Source: an uncultured Collinsella sp. (GTDB taxonomy: Bacteria > Actinomycetota > Coriobacteriia > Coriobacteriales > Coriobacteriaceae). Taken from it: a stretch of DNA of 64,000 bases. Location: contig CABUGI010000002.1 in NCBI GenBank assembly GCA_902491055.1, positions 1-64,000 on the forward strand, read 5' to 3'. A program made the translations under genes and the position numbers. Positions 33,504 to 44,683 of the stretch are shown here, one piece after another. Positions within the stretch are counted from its first letter, which is position 1. The number at the start of each line of letters is the position of its first letter. Under the pieces are notes generated by a model that saw nothing but the letters and a program-made list of their open reading frames with translations, did no database searches and was not told the origin of the DNA.

Positions 33504-33535
33504 GGTAGATTTTGGGACATGTCTAGAAAACTACC
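33504..33535. repeat. Small hairpin with CATGTCT loop, copy 1
   Basis: GGTAGATTTT (33504-33513) pairs with AAAACTACC (33527-33535) around GGGACATGTCTAG. A related hairpin lies at 53077-53109. Confidence 0.5.
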
Positions 33536-33985
33536 TTTAGGCGACCTCCGTACACCGTCGGTGCCAGCAAAGTTAGGGGCAGATCGTTAGGCATGTCCTA
33601 AAGCCTACTCAGAGGCACTTTACTCTGCTAAAGCTGGCATAACAGCTAGGGTGAACGTCGTACAAAGGCAAGGAAAAAACCAAACAAATCGGTGAACGGT
33701 AGTTGTTCGCGCACGCATTTCCTGCGGATTTGTAAAAAACGCCATTATGATATAAAAAAAGAAACATATAATAGCCCAGATGGAGAGGGTCGCTATGTTA
33801 TCCTTCTCAGACGGGTGAAATCTTGGGTTTTGGGTTGTAGTTCCAAGGTGGACAAACGTTTTTCCTGCACCAACATGTGGTGAAGAACGGAAGAAGCCGG
33901 TAGTGCAAGCCGAAAATTCAAGAATTCAATAAGCAGCGGTGTGAGAGAGCGCCGCATTATACGTAACTAGGAGCGTGGTTACACA
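33536..33985 (+). promoter_or_regulatory. Long upstream region of pyruvate formate-lyase
   Basis: About 450 bases without a supported gene. It becomes AT-rich at 33730-33775 and contains TATAAT at 33767-33772 as a candidate -10 box with no strong -35 box, which would give a leader of about 200 nt. A small hairpin CACCA/TGGTG lies near 33868-33882. GGAGCG is the likely ribosome binding region ahead of 33986. Confidence 0.35.
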
Positions 33986-36037
<2,052 letters not shown>

Positions 36038-36038
36038 C

Positions 36039-36098
36039 TATTGTTAGTGCTATACTAACAATAACGATTACTGATTAGCGCGCCGGTTTCGGCCGGCG
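36039..36098 (+). promoter_or_regulatory. Two intercistronic hairpins between pflB and the glycyl-radical gene
   Basis: A perfect 10-bp stem TATTGTTAGT/ACTAACAATA (36039-36048, 36054-36063) begins right after the pflB stop. A second stem CGCCGG/CCGGCG lies at 36081-36098. AAGGAGA precedes the next ATG. They may set mRNA processing or stability, allowing different amounts of the two subunits. Confidence 0.6.
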
Positions 36099-36122
36099 CC
36101 TATTAATCGAAGGAGACACATT

Positions 36123-36374
36123 ATGAAGGTTTCTGAAGTTTCCGAGACTCAGGCCGATAACCTGGTCCACATGCTCGACGCTTACGCCGAGAAGGGTGGC
36201 CACCACCTGAACATCAACGTCTTCAACCGTGAGACGTTGCTCGACGCTCAGGCTCACCCCGAGAAGTACCCGCAGCTGACCATCCGCGTTTCCGGCTATG
36301 CCGTGAACTTCCACACGCTCACCAAGGAGCAGCAGGACGAGGTCATTGCGCGTACCTTCCACGACAAGTTCTAA
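36123..36374 (+). CDS. grcA: Separate glycyl-radical subunit of pyruvate formate-lyase (GrcA-like)
   Basis: An 83-residue protein equal to the C-terminal glycyl-radical domain of [39 protein letters not shown] (radical Gly58), then [15 protein letters not shown]. coli YfiD/GrcA is a similar spare domain that repairs oxygen-cleaved PFL, but there PflB also has its own domain. Here the core lacks it, so this protein should be an obligatory subunit. Strong AAGGAGA site; same strand, 85 nt after pflB. Confidence 0.93.
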   Translation: MKVSEVSETQADNLVHMLDAYAEKGGHHLNINVFNRETLLDAQAHPEKYPQLTIRVSGYAVNFHTLTKEQQDEVIARTFHDKF

Positions 36375-36401
36375 AGGGTTCAACTCCTGTAGGATTACTG
36401 G

Positions 36402-36524
36402 GGCCGGTTTTGGGTTATTTCCCAAAACGTCCTCGGACATGCAAAGAGGCTCCGCTGCGCGCGTTGCGCGGCGGAGCCTCTTTGCGTCCTGCGGGATGTT
36501 TTGGAAAATAACCCAAAACCGGCC
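36402..36524 (+). repeat. Type-1 long hairpin element, copy B
   Basis: 27-bp outer stem with one mismatch (36402-36428, 36498-36524); segments GTCCTCGGACAT (36429-36440) and GTCCTGCGGGAT (36486-36497); perfect 15-bp inner stem (36441-36455, 36471-36485); GC-rich apical loop. It starts 27 nt after the glycyl-radical gene stop. Confidence 0.85.
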
Positions 36525-36640
36525 ATGTGGGGTCCTTTGGAGTCACCCTTTAGGCGGAACTCTCCTAATTATTTGGATGAGTCGTTTACTTACTTGTACT
36601 GTTACCGTCTTCCCGCTCTTGTTGGGGTATGCTTTGTTCG

Positions 36641-36658
36641 TATGTAAACGTATGACAT
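36641..36658. promoter_or_regulatory. Candidate LacI-type operator upstream of the sucrose regulator
   Basis: TATGTAAACGTATGACAT resembles the sites at 37744-37824 (core AAACGNTTGACAT). It sits 20 nt before the regulator start, fitting autoregulation. Confidence 0.55.
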
Positions 36659-36677
36659 GTTGATGGGGGAGGGTGCT

Positions 36678-37688
36678 ATGGCTCGCGAGAGTGCTCGTTC
36701 TAAGGATACGGCTAAGCCTGGCATCAAGGAAGTTGCGGCGGTGGCGGGGGTTTCGCCTACTACGGTATCTCGCGTGCTTAATAATCGCGGCTATATTAGC
36801 CAAGAGACCCGCGATAAGGTCCATGCCGCGATGAAGTGCATCAACTATACGCCCAACGATATCGCCCGTGCCATGCTCAACGGTCGCCTGAATCTTATCG
36901 GTATGATCGTCCCCTATGTCAGCAGTCCGTTTCATGCCCAAGTGGTTCAAGTCATTGAGCATACCCTGGCCGAAAACGGTTTTAAGATGCTGCTGTGCAA
37001 TAGCGCCAATCGACCCGAGCTTGAGCGCTCTTATATCGACATGCTTCGACGCAATATGGTTGATGGCGTCATCGTCAACTCGCTTAATATCGGTGCCGAG
37101 GCGTATGCCGAGATGGGCTTGAGTCTGGTTGGTATCGACTGCGACCTTGGCGAAGCCTCTGTTCAGATTGCGAGCGACAGCTATAGCATCGGCGAACTTG
37201 CCACGCGTCGCCTGATCGATGACGGATGTTCACGCATCCTGTGCCTGCGCAGCAATAGCCGCATGCGCATGCCTGCCAATAAGCGTACCGATGCCTACCT
37301 CGATGTTGTTGAGCAGGCCGGTTTGCCCGCGCTTGTCCGTGAGGTTGAGTTCGTTAAGCCCGACGACGAAAAGAGCGCGGTCGTTGCGAAGATCCTCGAT
37401 GAGAACCCCGATATTGACGGCATCTTTGCGGGAGACGACACGATGGCGGCTATCTGTCTTAACGTGATGAAGCAGCGCGGCTTGAGCGCTCCGGGCGATA
37501 TTAAGGTCGTGGGCGCGGATGGTGCCCGCCGCACTATGACGTTTATGCCTGACTTAACAACCGTACGCCAAGATATCGATCGCATCGGAGAGCTCGCGGC
37601 GCAATCCATCATTGCTCTTATTAACGGCGAAAAGCCCGAATCGAATATCAAGCTCCCCGTTGAACTCATTGAGGGTAAAACCGCGTAG
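36678..37688 (+). CDS. scrR: LacI-family regulator of the sucrose/fructan locus
   Basis: A 336-residue LacI/GalR protein: N-terminal HTH (IKEVAAVAGVSPTTVSRVLN) with hinge helix, then a periplasmic-binding-protein-like effector domain (LNLIGMIVPYVSSPFHAQVV ... GIFAGDDTMA). GGGGGAGGG precedes the ATG at 36678; the frame from 36657 adds seven residues without support. LacI-type sites occur in its own promoter and before the GH32-like gene, and PTS and hydrolase genes follow, so it is most likely the local sucrose or fructo-oligosaccharide repressor; the effector is inferred. Confidence 0.87.
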   Translation: MARESARSKDTAKPGIKEVAAVAGVSPTTVSRVLNNRGYISQETRDKVHAAMKCINYTPNDIARAMLNGRLNLIGMIVPYVSSPFHAQVVQVIEHTLAENGFKMLLCNSANRPELERSYIDMLRRNMVDGVIVNSLNIGAEAYAEMGLSLVGIDCDLGEASVQIASDSYSIGELATRRLIDDGCSRILCLRSNSRMRMPANKRTDAYLDVVEQAGLPALVREVEFVKPDDEKSAVVAKILDENPDIDGIFAGDDTMAAICLNVMKQRGLSAPGDIKVVGADGARRTMTFMPDLTTVRQDIDRIGELAAQSIIALINGEKPESNIKLPVELIEGKTA

Positions 37689-37743
37689 TTCATCCCGTGC
37701 CAAAAGAATTCCTCAAACACCTCTGATGACCGTTCGCCGGCAT

Positions 37744-37824
37744 ATGTCAACCGTTTGCCGACGACTGGAACTGCGAAAAGACGTATTGGTGTGAAAACGT
37801 TTGACATATGAAAACGATTGACAT
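37744..37824. promoter_or_regulatory. Cluster of three LacI-type operators
   Basis: ATGTCAACCGTTTGCC (37744, inverted), TGAAAACGTTTGACAT (37792-37807) and TGAAAACGATTGACAT (37809-37824). The last two are 17 bp apart. They lie 48-130 nt upstream of the GH32-like gene, so repression by the neighbouring LacI protein is likely. Confidence 0.65.
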
Positions 37825-37872
37825 ATCTTGCAGTTGTACCGAGTTAGTATCTCGTGAGAAAGGAAGTCTCGG

Positions 37873-39255
37873 ATGCACAAGGTGTATTACCAGCCTGAGG
37901 GAATTTGGGTAGGCGACATCATGCCGTACGGCGAGGACGGCACGTTCTATCTCTATCATCAGCGTGACACGCGAAACCCCGGACCTTTCGGAGAGCCGTT
38001 TGGCTGGGCACTCGCGACAACCAAGGACTTCGTCAATTACAAAGACTTTGGCGAGAGCCTTGAGCGTGGCGGCGACGAGGAAGTCGACCAGTATGTTTAT
38101 GCCGGCACGGTGTTTAAGGTGGGCGACAAGTACCATGCGCTCTACACTGGTTGCAATCGCGATAAGGTCAAGGCACGCTTGATGAAGCAGGTTCTTCTTC
38201 ACGCAACGAGTGACGACGCCGTCAAGTGGGAGAAGAACATCGCCGAGACGCTGCTTCCGCCCCAGGAGGGTTACGATGACCGCAACTGGCGCGATCCCTT
38301 TGTGCTTTGGGATGAGGAGAACGAAGAGTACATGCTCATCCTCGGCACGCGTGTGGGCGAGGACAAGCGTCTGATGACCGGTCGTCTGGTCAAGTTCACC
38401 TCCAAGGACCTGGATACCTGGGAGTTCCAGGGCGACTGGTGGAATCCGGGCCTGTACACCATGTTCGAGATGCCTGATCTCTTTAAGATGGGCGACTGGT
38501 GGTATCTGGTGTTCTCCGAGTACAGTGATGGCAACAAGACCCGTTACCGCATGTCTCGCTCTATCAACGGTCCTTGGATCACTCCTGCGGACGATTCCTT
38601 CGATGGCCGCGCGTACTATGCCGCGCGTACCGCATTTGATGGTGAGCGCCGCGTTCTCTTTGGTTGGGTTCCTACGCGTGACGAGGGCGGTGACCCCAGC
38701 TCTTACCTGTGGGGTGGCACCTTTATGCCCCTCGAGATCGTTCAGCGTGCCGACGGAACGCTCGGCACCAAGCTCCCCGACAGCATGCTTGGCGCCTTTG
38801 GCGAGGGCAAGGCTGTCGAGACCTTTGAGCTTTCCTGCGAGTCGGGCAAGGTCGAGCAGGTGCTCGCCGCGGATGCCGGCTCCACCTACTTGCTCGATGC
38901 CGACATTGAGCTCGGCGGTAACGCTGCCGGCTTCTCGGTCAAGTTCGCCGAGGACGCCGAGACTGGTCTTGCCTATGAGTTCCGCGCCAACCTGCGCGAG
39001 GGCAAGCTCGAGTTCACGCCGGCTCCCCAGTACCCGTGGTTCCAGGTCAACAACATGGGCCTCGAGCGTCCGTTGTTCTTTAAGGGCGAGGGCACTCACC
39101 ATGTGCGTCTGGTCGTCGACGACGACATCGCGACCATCTTTGTCGATGATGTTGCGCTCAACGCTCGCTTCTGCAACAAGCAGGGCCAGGGTGTGGCGCT
39201 TACCGTCACCGACGGTGCGCTCAAGTGCGCAAACGCAACGATCGCGTCTCTGTAG
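37873..39255 (+). CDS. GH32/GH68-clan beta-propeller protein (fructosidase-like)
   Basis: A 460-residue cytoplasmic protein of the GH32 fold with no signal peptide: an N-terminal five-bladed propeller and a C-terminal beta-sandwich (about 320-460). The usual WMNDPNG motif is replaced by IWVGDIMP but keeps a nucleophile-position Asp15. The RDP motif (NWRDPFV, Asp141) and an acid/base-position Glu199 in FEMPDLF are present. It lies in a LacI-PTS-hydrolase locus, so hydrolysis of a phosphorylated fructoside is plausible. The altered first motif may mean a different substrate from the second GH32 enzyme at 40854. AGAAAGGAAG precedes the ATG. Confidence 0.82.
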   Translation: MHKVYYQPEGIWVGDIMPYGEDGTFYLYHQRDTRNPGPFGEPFGWALATTKDFVNYKDFGESLERGGDEEVDQYVYAGTVFKVGDKYHALYTGCNRDKVKARLMKQVLLHATSDDAVKWEKNIAETLLPPQEGYDDRNWRDPFVLWDEENEEYMLILGTRVGEDKRLMTGRLVKFTSKDLDTWEFQGDWWNPGLYTMFEMPDLFKMGDWWYLVFSEYSDGNKTRYRMSRSINGPWITPADDSFDGRAYYAARTAFDGERRVLFGWVPTRDEGGDPSSYLWGGTFMPLEIVQRADGTLGTKLPDSMLGAFGEGKAVETFELSCESGKVEQVLAADAGSTYLLDADIELGGNAAGFSVKFAEDAETGLAYEFRANLREGKLEFTPAPQYPWFQVNNMGLERPLFFKGEGTHHVRLVVDDDIATIFVDDVALNARFCNKQGQGVALTVTDGALKCANATIASL

Positions 39256-39300
39256 CGGCAACGAACCGTTTTATGATTTAGAAAAGGAATGGAGAGGAAC

Positions 39301-40752
39301 ATGGACTACAAGGCAGTGTCCCAGCAAGTCGTCGACAACGTCGGCGGACTGGAGAACATCGAGGGCGCCACGCATTGCGTGACCCGTCTGCGTCTGGTGC
39401 TCAAGGATACGAGCAAATACAACAAGGCCGAGCTCGAGAACATCGATGGCGTCAAGGGCGTGCTGTACAACAGCGGCCAGCTCATGATCATCTTCGGTAC
39501 CGGTACCGTCAACAAGGTTTACGATGAGTTTATGGCTCTGACGGGCGTTAAGGAGATCAGTGCTTCCGAGGTCAAGGGCGCCGAGGCGGACAAGAAGGGC
39601 AAGTTCTTCTCGGTCCTCAAGGTATTCTCGGACATCTTTATCCCCATCATTCCCGCCTTCGTCGGCGCTGCAATCATCATCGGCCTTAAGTCGCTGATCG
39701 TTGCCAACGGCCTCTTTGGCATGGAGGGCAGCCTCGCCGATCACAGCGAGTTCCTCAAGAACCTCGCAAGCTTCTTTGCCATTATCGCCACCACGTTCGA
39801 CTACCTGCCTGTCCTGGTTATGTACAGCGCGGTCAAGCGTTTTGGCGGTAACCCGATCCTGGGCATCCTCGTCGGTATCGTCATGGTTCACCCGAGCCTT
39901 ATGAACCGCAACACGTTCGTTATGGACCCGACGGGTGCTGAGTACTGGAACTTCGGTCCGCTATCCATTCCCATGGTTGCTTTCCAGGGCGGTGTGTTCC
40001 CCGCAATCCTGACTGCCTGGTTTATGGCCAAGGTCGAGAAGATTGCCCAGAAGTACATCCCCGAGGTCGTTTCGTTCGTCTTTGTCCCGACCGTTACCCT
40101 GATTCTTGCTAACGTTGCCCTGTTCACCGTGTTCGGCCCGCTCGGCAACCTGATCGGTGACGTCCTCGCCGGCGTAATCGATATCCTGTACAACAGGATG
40201 GGCGTCTTTGGTGCCTTTGTCTTCGCCGCGTTCCTGCAGCCGCTCGTCGTTACCGGTACGCATCAGTTCATCCAGGGTATCGAGGCAAACCTTGTTGCCA
40301 CGACTGGCTTCAACTACATCCAGGCCATCTGGTCGGTTTCCATCATCGCCCAGGGCGGCGGCGCCATCGGTATGTACCTCATTCACAAGAAGCACTCCAA
40401 AGAGCGCAACATCTGCATGTCGTCCTTTATCCCGACGCTGGTCGGAATCTCCGAGCCCGCTATCTTTGCTGCAAACATGCGCTATTCGATCATTCCGTTC
40501 ATCTGCGCATGCATCGGTGCAGGCTGCGGCGGTGCCTTCGTCAAGCTCTTTGAGGTGCGCGCTATCGGTCAGGGTCTGACCGGCGTGCTTGGCCTGCTCA
40601 TCGTCACGCCCGAGACCCTCGTGTGGTATGTGGCTGGCAATCTCATCGCCTTTATCGTGCCGATCGTCTTGATCTTTGCCTACAACAAGGCAAAGGGCGT
40701 GCCGACCACCGATGAAGAGGGCGCTGGCGCTGGCTTCGACGTTAGCTTCTAG
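39301..40752 (+). CDS. scrA: Sucrose-type PTS EIIBC component
   Basis: Membrane permease of 483 residues that imports and phosphorylates a glucoside or fructoside, probably sucrose to sucrose-6-phosphate. The EIIB domain (1-85) has the phosphorylation Cys26 in GATHCVTRLRL. The EIIC domain (about 105-470) has roughly 10 TM segments and the conserved GISEPAIF loop. No EIIA domain is fused, so a glucose-type EIIA must be supplied elsewhere. GGAGAGGAAC precedes ATG 39301. Trehalose-type EIIBC cannot be fully excluded, but the GH32 neighbours favour sucrose. Confidence 0.9.
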   Translation: MDYKAVSQQVVDNVGGLENIEGATHCVTRLRLVLKDTSKYNKAELENIDGVKGVLYNSGQLMIIFGTGTVNKVYDEFMALTGVKEISASEVKGAEADKKGKFFSVLKVFSDIFIPIIPAFVGAAIIIGLKSLIVANGLFGMEGSLADHSEFLKNLASFFAIIATTFDYLPVLVMYSAVKRFGGNPILGILVGIVMVHPSLMNRNTFVMDPTGAEYWNFGPLSIPMVAFQGGVFPAILTAWFMAKVEKIAQKYIPEVVSFVFVPTVTLILANVALFTVFGPLGNLIGDVLAGVIDILYNRMGVFGAFVFAAFLQPLVVTGTHQFIQGIEANLVATTGFNYIQAIWSVSIIAQGGGAIGMYLIHKKHSKERNICMSSFIPTLVGISEPAIFAANMRYSIIPFICACIGAGCGGAFVKLFEVRAIGQGLTGVLGLLIVTPETLVWYVAGNLIAFIVPIVLIFAYNKAKGVPTTDEEGAGAGFDVSF

Positions 40753-40791
40753 TTGAGCCGTTCAGTGTAATCTGAGGATAAGTCCATTTGA

Positions 40792-40829
40792 GGAAGGGCG
40801 TTCGACTCGTGTGAGTCGAGCGTCCTTCC
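40792..40829 (+). terminator. Intercistronic hairpin between scrA and scrB
   Basis: GGAAGG.CG.TCGACTC-GTGT-GAGTCGA.CG.CCTTCC, a near-perfect stem of about 17 bp with no T-run. It is probably a partial terminator or mRNA-processing hairpin. Confidence 0.6.
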
Positions 40830-40853
40830 CCATAGACGAGAAAGTCAACGGCG

Positions 40854-42296
40854 ATGTTAAATCAAAAAAACAAGGTGACACGCGCGGACTATGAGCAGTG
40901 GCGTGTCGGACAGGATGAGACGGCGGCTCGCATCGCGTCCGACCCCGATAGGCTTCTGTTCCATGTGGAGCCTGAGCTTGGCTGGCTCAACGACCCCAAC
41001 GGTTTGGTTCAGATTGGTGATACGTATCACATCTATCATCAATACGATCCGTTCGATGCTGCGCATGGCGGTCCAGTGCTTTGGAACCATCTGACGACAA
41101 AGGATTTTGTGACGTACGAGAATCACGGCCCCGTGCTGTTCCCCGATTCCGATTTGGATTCGAGCGGAGCGTATTCTGGTTCTGCCTTTGTACGTGATGG
41201 CAAGATTCACTACTTCTATACCGGCAACGTCAAGCATTTTGACCGCGATGATTACGACTACGTGTTGACGGGCCGTGAGCAAAACCAGATTCATATGGTT
41301 GCCGAGAATCCCGACGAATTGGGCGAGAAGCGCATGGCTGTTGGACCAGTCGATTACCCCGACGATATCGGTACGCACGTGCGCGACCCCAAGATCCTTG
41401 AGCACGATGGTATCTACTACATGGTTCTGGGCGCTCGTACGAAAGACGACCGTGGCTGCGTGCTTGTCTATACTTCGCGTGATTTAGGGGTCTGGAGCTA
41501 TGCGACGCGCATTGAGCTGGGCGAGAAGTTTGGCTTTATGTGGGAGTGCCCTGATCTGTTTGAGCTTGATGGCGAGCTTATTCTCGTTTGCTGTCCGCAG
41601 GGTGTGCCTGCCGATGGTTGGCGTTACCGCAATCCGCATCAGTGCGTGTGGTTCCCCATCGAGGCCGATTGGGAGGCGCCGAGCTTTAAAATCGTCGGGA
41701 AGGGCATGCCCCCGATGGTCGATGCCGGTTTTGATTTCTATGCTCCGCAGTCCTTTGAGGATGCTGCAGGCCGGCGATTGATGATCGGATGGTCGGGTTG
41801 CCCCGATGCGACGGCGGAAAACCCGACGGTGGCGCGCGGGTGGCAGTGCGCGTTGACGGTGCCGCGAGAGCTGAGCATGCGCGATGGTAAGCTCTGCCAG
41901 CAGCCGGCGCACGAGATTGAGAGGATGCGCGGCGACTGCGTTCGCACGACAGGCGGTGAAACCGTTGAGGAGCCGGGCCGCCTGTTTGATCTCGTGGTTT
42001 CCTGTGAGGGCGCCAAGATGGTTGAGCTCGAGATTCGCAAGGGTGTCTTTGTGCGCTATGCGGACGGGATGCTTACCCTCGACATGGGTGACGAAGGCTA
42101 TGGGCGCGACCAGAGGTCGATTGAGCTCGGCGAGCTTCGCGACCTGCGCGTGCTTTCGGACACTACGATGGTCGAGATTTTTGCCAACGGCGGTGAGGCG
42201 GCACTTACGAGCCGTACCTATTCGTCGGCGGTTCCGGCGATGGCGCTGCACGCCGAGGGCGCGGCGTCGATGGATTTCTACCGCCTCGCTCATTAA
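40854..42296 (+). CDS. scrB: Sucrose-6-phosphate hydrolase (GH32)
   Basis: A 480-residue intracellular GH32 enzyme that splits sucrose-6-phosphate into glucose-6-phosphate and fructose. It has the canonical catalytic set: nucleophile Asp47 in WLNDPNG, the RDPK motif (Asp178) and acid/base Glu231 in WECPDLF. A C-terminal beta-sandwich with EIFANGGE follows. There is no signal peptide, which fits PTS-delivered substrate. The ribosome binding site is weak (GAGAAAG, distant), so expression may depend on read-through from scrA. Codons are less biased than in scrA. Confidence 0.93.
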   Translation: MLNQKNKVTRADYEQWRVGQDETAARIASDPDRLLFHVEPELGWLNDPNGLVQIGDTYHIYHQYDPFDAAHGGPVLWNHLTTKDFVTYENHGPVLFPDSDLDSSGAYSGSAFVRDGKIHYFYTGNVKHFDRDDYDYVLTGREQNQIHMVAENPDELGEKRMAVGPVDYPDDIGTHVRDPKILEHDGIYYMVLGARTKDDRGCVLVYTSRDLGVWSYATRIELGEKFGFMWECPDLFELDGELILVCCPQGVPADGWRYRNPHQCVWFPIEADWEAPSFKIVGKGMPPMVDAGFDFYAPQSFEDAAGRRLMIGWSGCPDATAENPTVARGWQCALTVPRELSMRDGKLCQQPAHEIERMRGDCVRTTGGETVEEPGRLFDLVVSCEGAKMVELEIRKGVFVRYADGMLTLDMGDEGYGRDQRSIELGELRDLRVLSDTTMVEIFANGGEAALTSRTYSSAVPAMALHAEGAASMDFYRLAH

Positions 42297-42448
42297 CCGT
42301 GCATGGAGCACGATTGGACTTGTTGGGCGGAATGTGTCGCAGTTGCCGCGGCCAACTACCGTTTATCGCGTATAGCGACCGTTTGCGGAATAAGTAACAC
42401 TCCTTAATAAACCGTGTAAAATCTCAGTTAAGCACGGAGTTTTCCAGG

Positions 42449-42490
42449 GAGACGCTGTCCTTTGTTATGTGCAAAGGGCGGCGTCTCTTT
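42449..42490 (+). terminator. Terminator-like hairpin before the DegV gene
   Basis: GAGACGC..CCTTTG pairs with CAAAGG..GCGTCTC (42449-42487), followed by TTT. Confidence 0.6.
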
Positions 42491-42571
42491 GGCGCTTAGA
42501 TGCCGTTGTGCAACAGCGCGACGCGCGTGTCATGTATTGAAAAGCCAATGTCGAGATGGGTCGTGATAAGA

Positions 42572-43426
42572 ATGGGCAAGTATGTAATCGTGGTTGAGTC
42601 TGGGTCGGATGTAACGCCGGAGCTCTGCGAGCGCTACGGCATCGTGCGCGTGCCCATGCATGTCACGATTGGTGACGAGACCGTCGAGGACGGCTCGATC
42701 GATCCGCTCGAGATTTATTCGCGCTGCAACGAGTTTGGTGTGATGTCCAAGACCAGTGGCTGTTCGCCAGCAGATTTTGCGCATGTGTACGACCGCATCC
42801 ATGCCGAGCAACCCGACGCGACTATTTTGCATCTTGCATATTCCGAGGCCACGACCTGTTCGCATCAGTCCTCTAAGATTGCGGCTCAGGGGCGCGACTA
42901 CGTGTTCTCCATGGACACGCGCTTTGTCTCGGTGGGCCAGTCGCTCGTTGTCGTCGAGACCGCCAAGTATATTGAGGCTCATCCCGATGCCACCGTTGAC
43001 GAGATCTTTGCATTTACGAACTCCGTCATGGACCGCGTGTTGCTGGGTTTTGTTCCTACGGACCTTGCCTTCCTTAAGGCGGGCGGTCGCTTGTCCAACG
43101 TCGCATTCCTTGGTGCCCATCTGCTCAAGATTAAGCCCTGCATTGAGGTGACGGGCGGTAAGTTCGTGGCGACCAAGAAGTTCCGCGGTTCTATGCTCAA
43201 GTGCGCCCGCGCCTTCATTGACCACATGGTTGCGAAGGGCGAGATTGACTACTCGCACATTGGCCTGGCGTATTCGGTGGGCCTTTCCCAGGAGCTGCGC
43301 GATGACATGGAAGTCTATGCGCATGACCTGGGCTTTAAGGACGTTACCTGGACTCAAGTCGGCGGCGTCATCTCGAGCCACTGTGGCCCGACCGCCTTCG
43401 GTGCGGTGCTCACGCTTAAGGCGTAA
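42572..43426 (+). CDS. DegV-family fatty-acid-binding protein
   Basis: A 284-residue DegV/FakB-type protein. It starts KYVIVVESGSDVTPELCERY, has the SKTSGCSPADF loop, DTRFVSVGQS, and a LKAGGRLSN segment typical of the family, and ends with SHCGPTAFG. FakB proteins bind a fatty acid for phosphorylation by FakA; many DegV proteins lack a tested role. The ATG at 42572 is chosen because homology starts at once; no strong ribosome binding site is visible for it or for the alternatives at 42548 and 42500. Confidence 0.85.
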   Translation: MGKYVIVVESGSDVTPELCERYGIVRVPMHVTIGDETVEDGSIDPLEIYSRCNEFGVMSKTSGCSPADFAHVYDRIHAEQPDATILHLAYSEATTCSHQSSKIAAQGRDYVFSMDTRFVSVGQSLVVVETAKYIEAHPDATVDEIFAFTNSVMDRVLLGFVPTDLAFLKAGGRLSNVAFLGAHLLKIKPCIEVTGGKFVATKKFRGSMLKCARAFIDHMVAKGEIDYSHIGLAYSVGLSQELRDDMEVYAHDLGFKDVTWTQVGGVISSHCGPTAFGAVLTLKA

Positions 43427-43504
43427 AGGCCGCAGGCGAGCGTTCTTCAGCCTGACATCTCGACGTAGACCCCAGCCATGGTGATGGGGGATAGATTAAA
43501 ACGT

Positions 43505-43553
43505 GCCATTCTAGCCCGAGACGTTTAAACGCAAGCGCATGGGCTAGAATGGC
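43505..43553. terminator. 13-bp-arm palindrome upstream of pflA
   Basis: GCCATTCTAGCCC (43505-43517) pairs exactly with GGGCTAGAATGGC (43541-43553). It lies between DegV and pflA, with weak T content afterwards. Confidence 0.5.
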
Positions 43554-43600
43554 TCTGGCATTTTAATTGGTTGCATCCAAGGAGAGGCAAGGTAGCGGGA

Positions 43601-44419
43601 ATGGCTGAGATGACGCTTGAGGGTGTGGACGCTCGTCCTGAGGATTCCGCATTTGCCCTAGGCCGCGTGCATTCAATCGAGACGATGGGAACGGTCGACG
43701 GACCCGGCATCCGCTTTGTGGTGTTTGTTCAGGGCTGTCCCATGCGCTGTGCGTATTGTCACAATCCCGATACTTGGTCGGTTAGCGGCGGCACCATGGT
43801 GACCGTCGAGCACCTTATGGACGAGTTCCAGAGTAACCATGAGTTTTACCGCAGCGGCGGAATTACGGTTTCGGGCGGCGAGCCACTTCTGCAGCCCGAG
43901 TTTTTGGCCGACCTGTTCCGTGCAATGCACAACAACCCCGATGGTCGTGTACATACCTGCATGGATAGCTGTGGCTACGCCTTCGACCCTCAGCATCCCG
44001 AGAAGTTCGATGCCGTTCTCAACGAGACCGACATGGTGCTGCTCGACATCAAGCATGCCGATCCGGCTGAGCATAAAAAGCTGACCGGCTGCGATCCTGC
44101 ACGTATCCTGGCGTTTGGCGATGAGCTTGCCCGTCGCAAGATCAAGGTCGTTATCCGCCACGTGGTTGTGCCGGGCATTACCGACACGGTGGAGGAGTGC
44201 GAGAAGCTCGGTCGCCTCATCGCTCCATGGCACAACGTGGTGGGCCTGGAAATGCTGCCATATCACACGATGGGTGTCGTCAAGTACGAGCAACTGGGCA
44301 TTCCCTATAAGCTCGAGGGCGTGCCCCAGATGGATACCGCGCGCATGCCCGAGCTGCGCAATGCCGTTATGACCGGCATGAAAAAGCGCCGTGCGGAGCT
44401 CAAAAACGCTATCGGATAG
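43601..44419 (+). CDS. pflA: Pyruvate formate-lyase activating enzyme
   Basis: A 272-residue radical SAM enzyme that installs the glycyl radical on PFL. The iron-sulfur Cys motif CPMRCAYC (Cys46, Cys50, Cys53) follows TVDGPGIRFV, and TVSGGEPLLQ and the SAM-binding region are as in PflA. It should act on Gly58 of the separate small subunit at 36123. It is 7 kb from pflB rather than adjacent. The start was chosen at ATG 43601 with GGGA and GGAGAGG upstream; the frame from 43571 is less likely. Confidence 0.93.
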   Translation: MAEMTLEGVDARPEDSAFALGRVHSIETMGTVDGPGIRFVVFVQGCPMRCAYCHNPDTWSVSGGTMVTVEHLMDEFQSNHEFYRSGGITVSGGEPLLQPEFLADLFRAMHNNPDGRVHTCMDSCGYAFDPQHPEKFDAVLNETDMVLLDIKHADPAEHKKLTGCDPARILAFGDELARRKIKVVIRHVVVPGITDTVEECEKLGRLIAPWHNVVGLEMLPYHTMGVVKYEQLGIPYKLEGVPQMDTARMPELRNAVMTGMKKRRAELKNAIG

Positions 44420-44440
44420 CATGCCATTTTCGTTCCCCAA

Positions 44441-44475
44441 GGGCACTCATTGGGGACAGACTTAAATGAGTGCCC
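44441..44475. terminator. Hairpin between pflA and serine hydrolase gene
   Basis: GGGCACTCATT (44441-44451) pairs with AATGAGTGCCC (44465-44475). Confidence 0.5.
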
Positions 44476-44683
44476 CTGGGCACCTAGTTGATTGCTAAAG
44501 AGCCCCGTCCTTAAAAGACTGCTCTCTGGGTTGCGGTGAGATGCGCAACAGAATCGTGCCATTTGGATAAATACGCTTGTGGTTTCTTTAAAGACACCTT
44601 AAACGCCGCTGAATATCTTTGGAAAGAAATGCCTGCTCGGTATCATACTGCTCGTATATAAACGGTGGCAGTCAGGAGACCAC

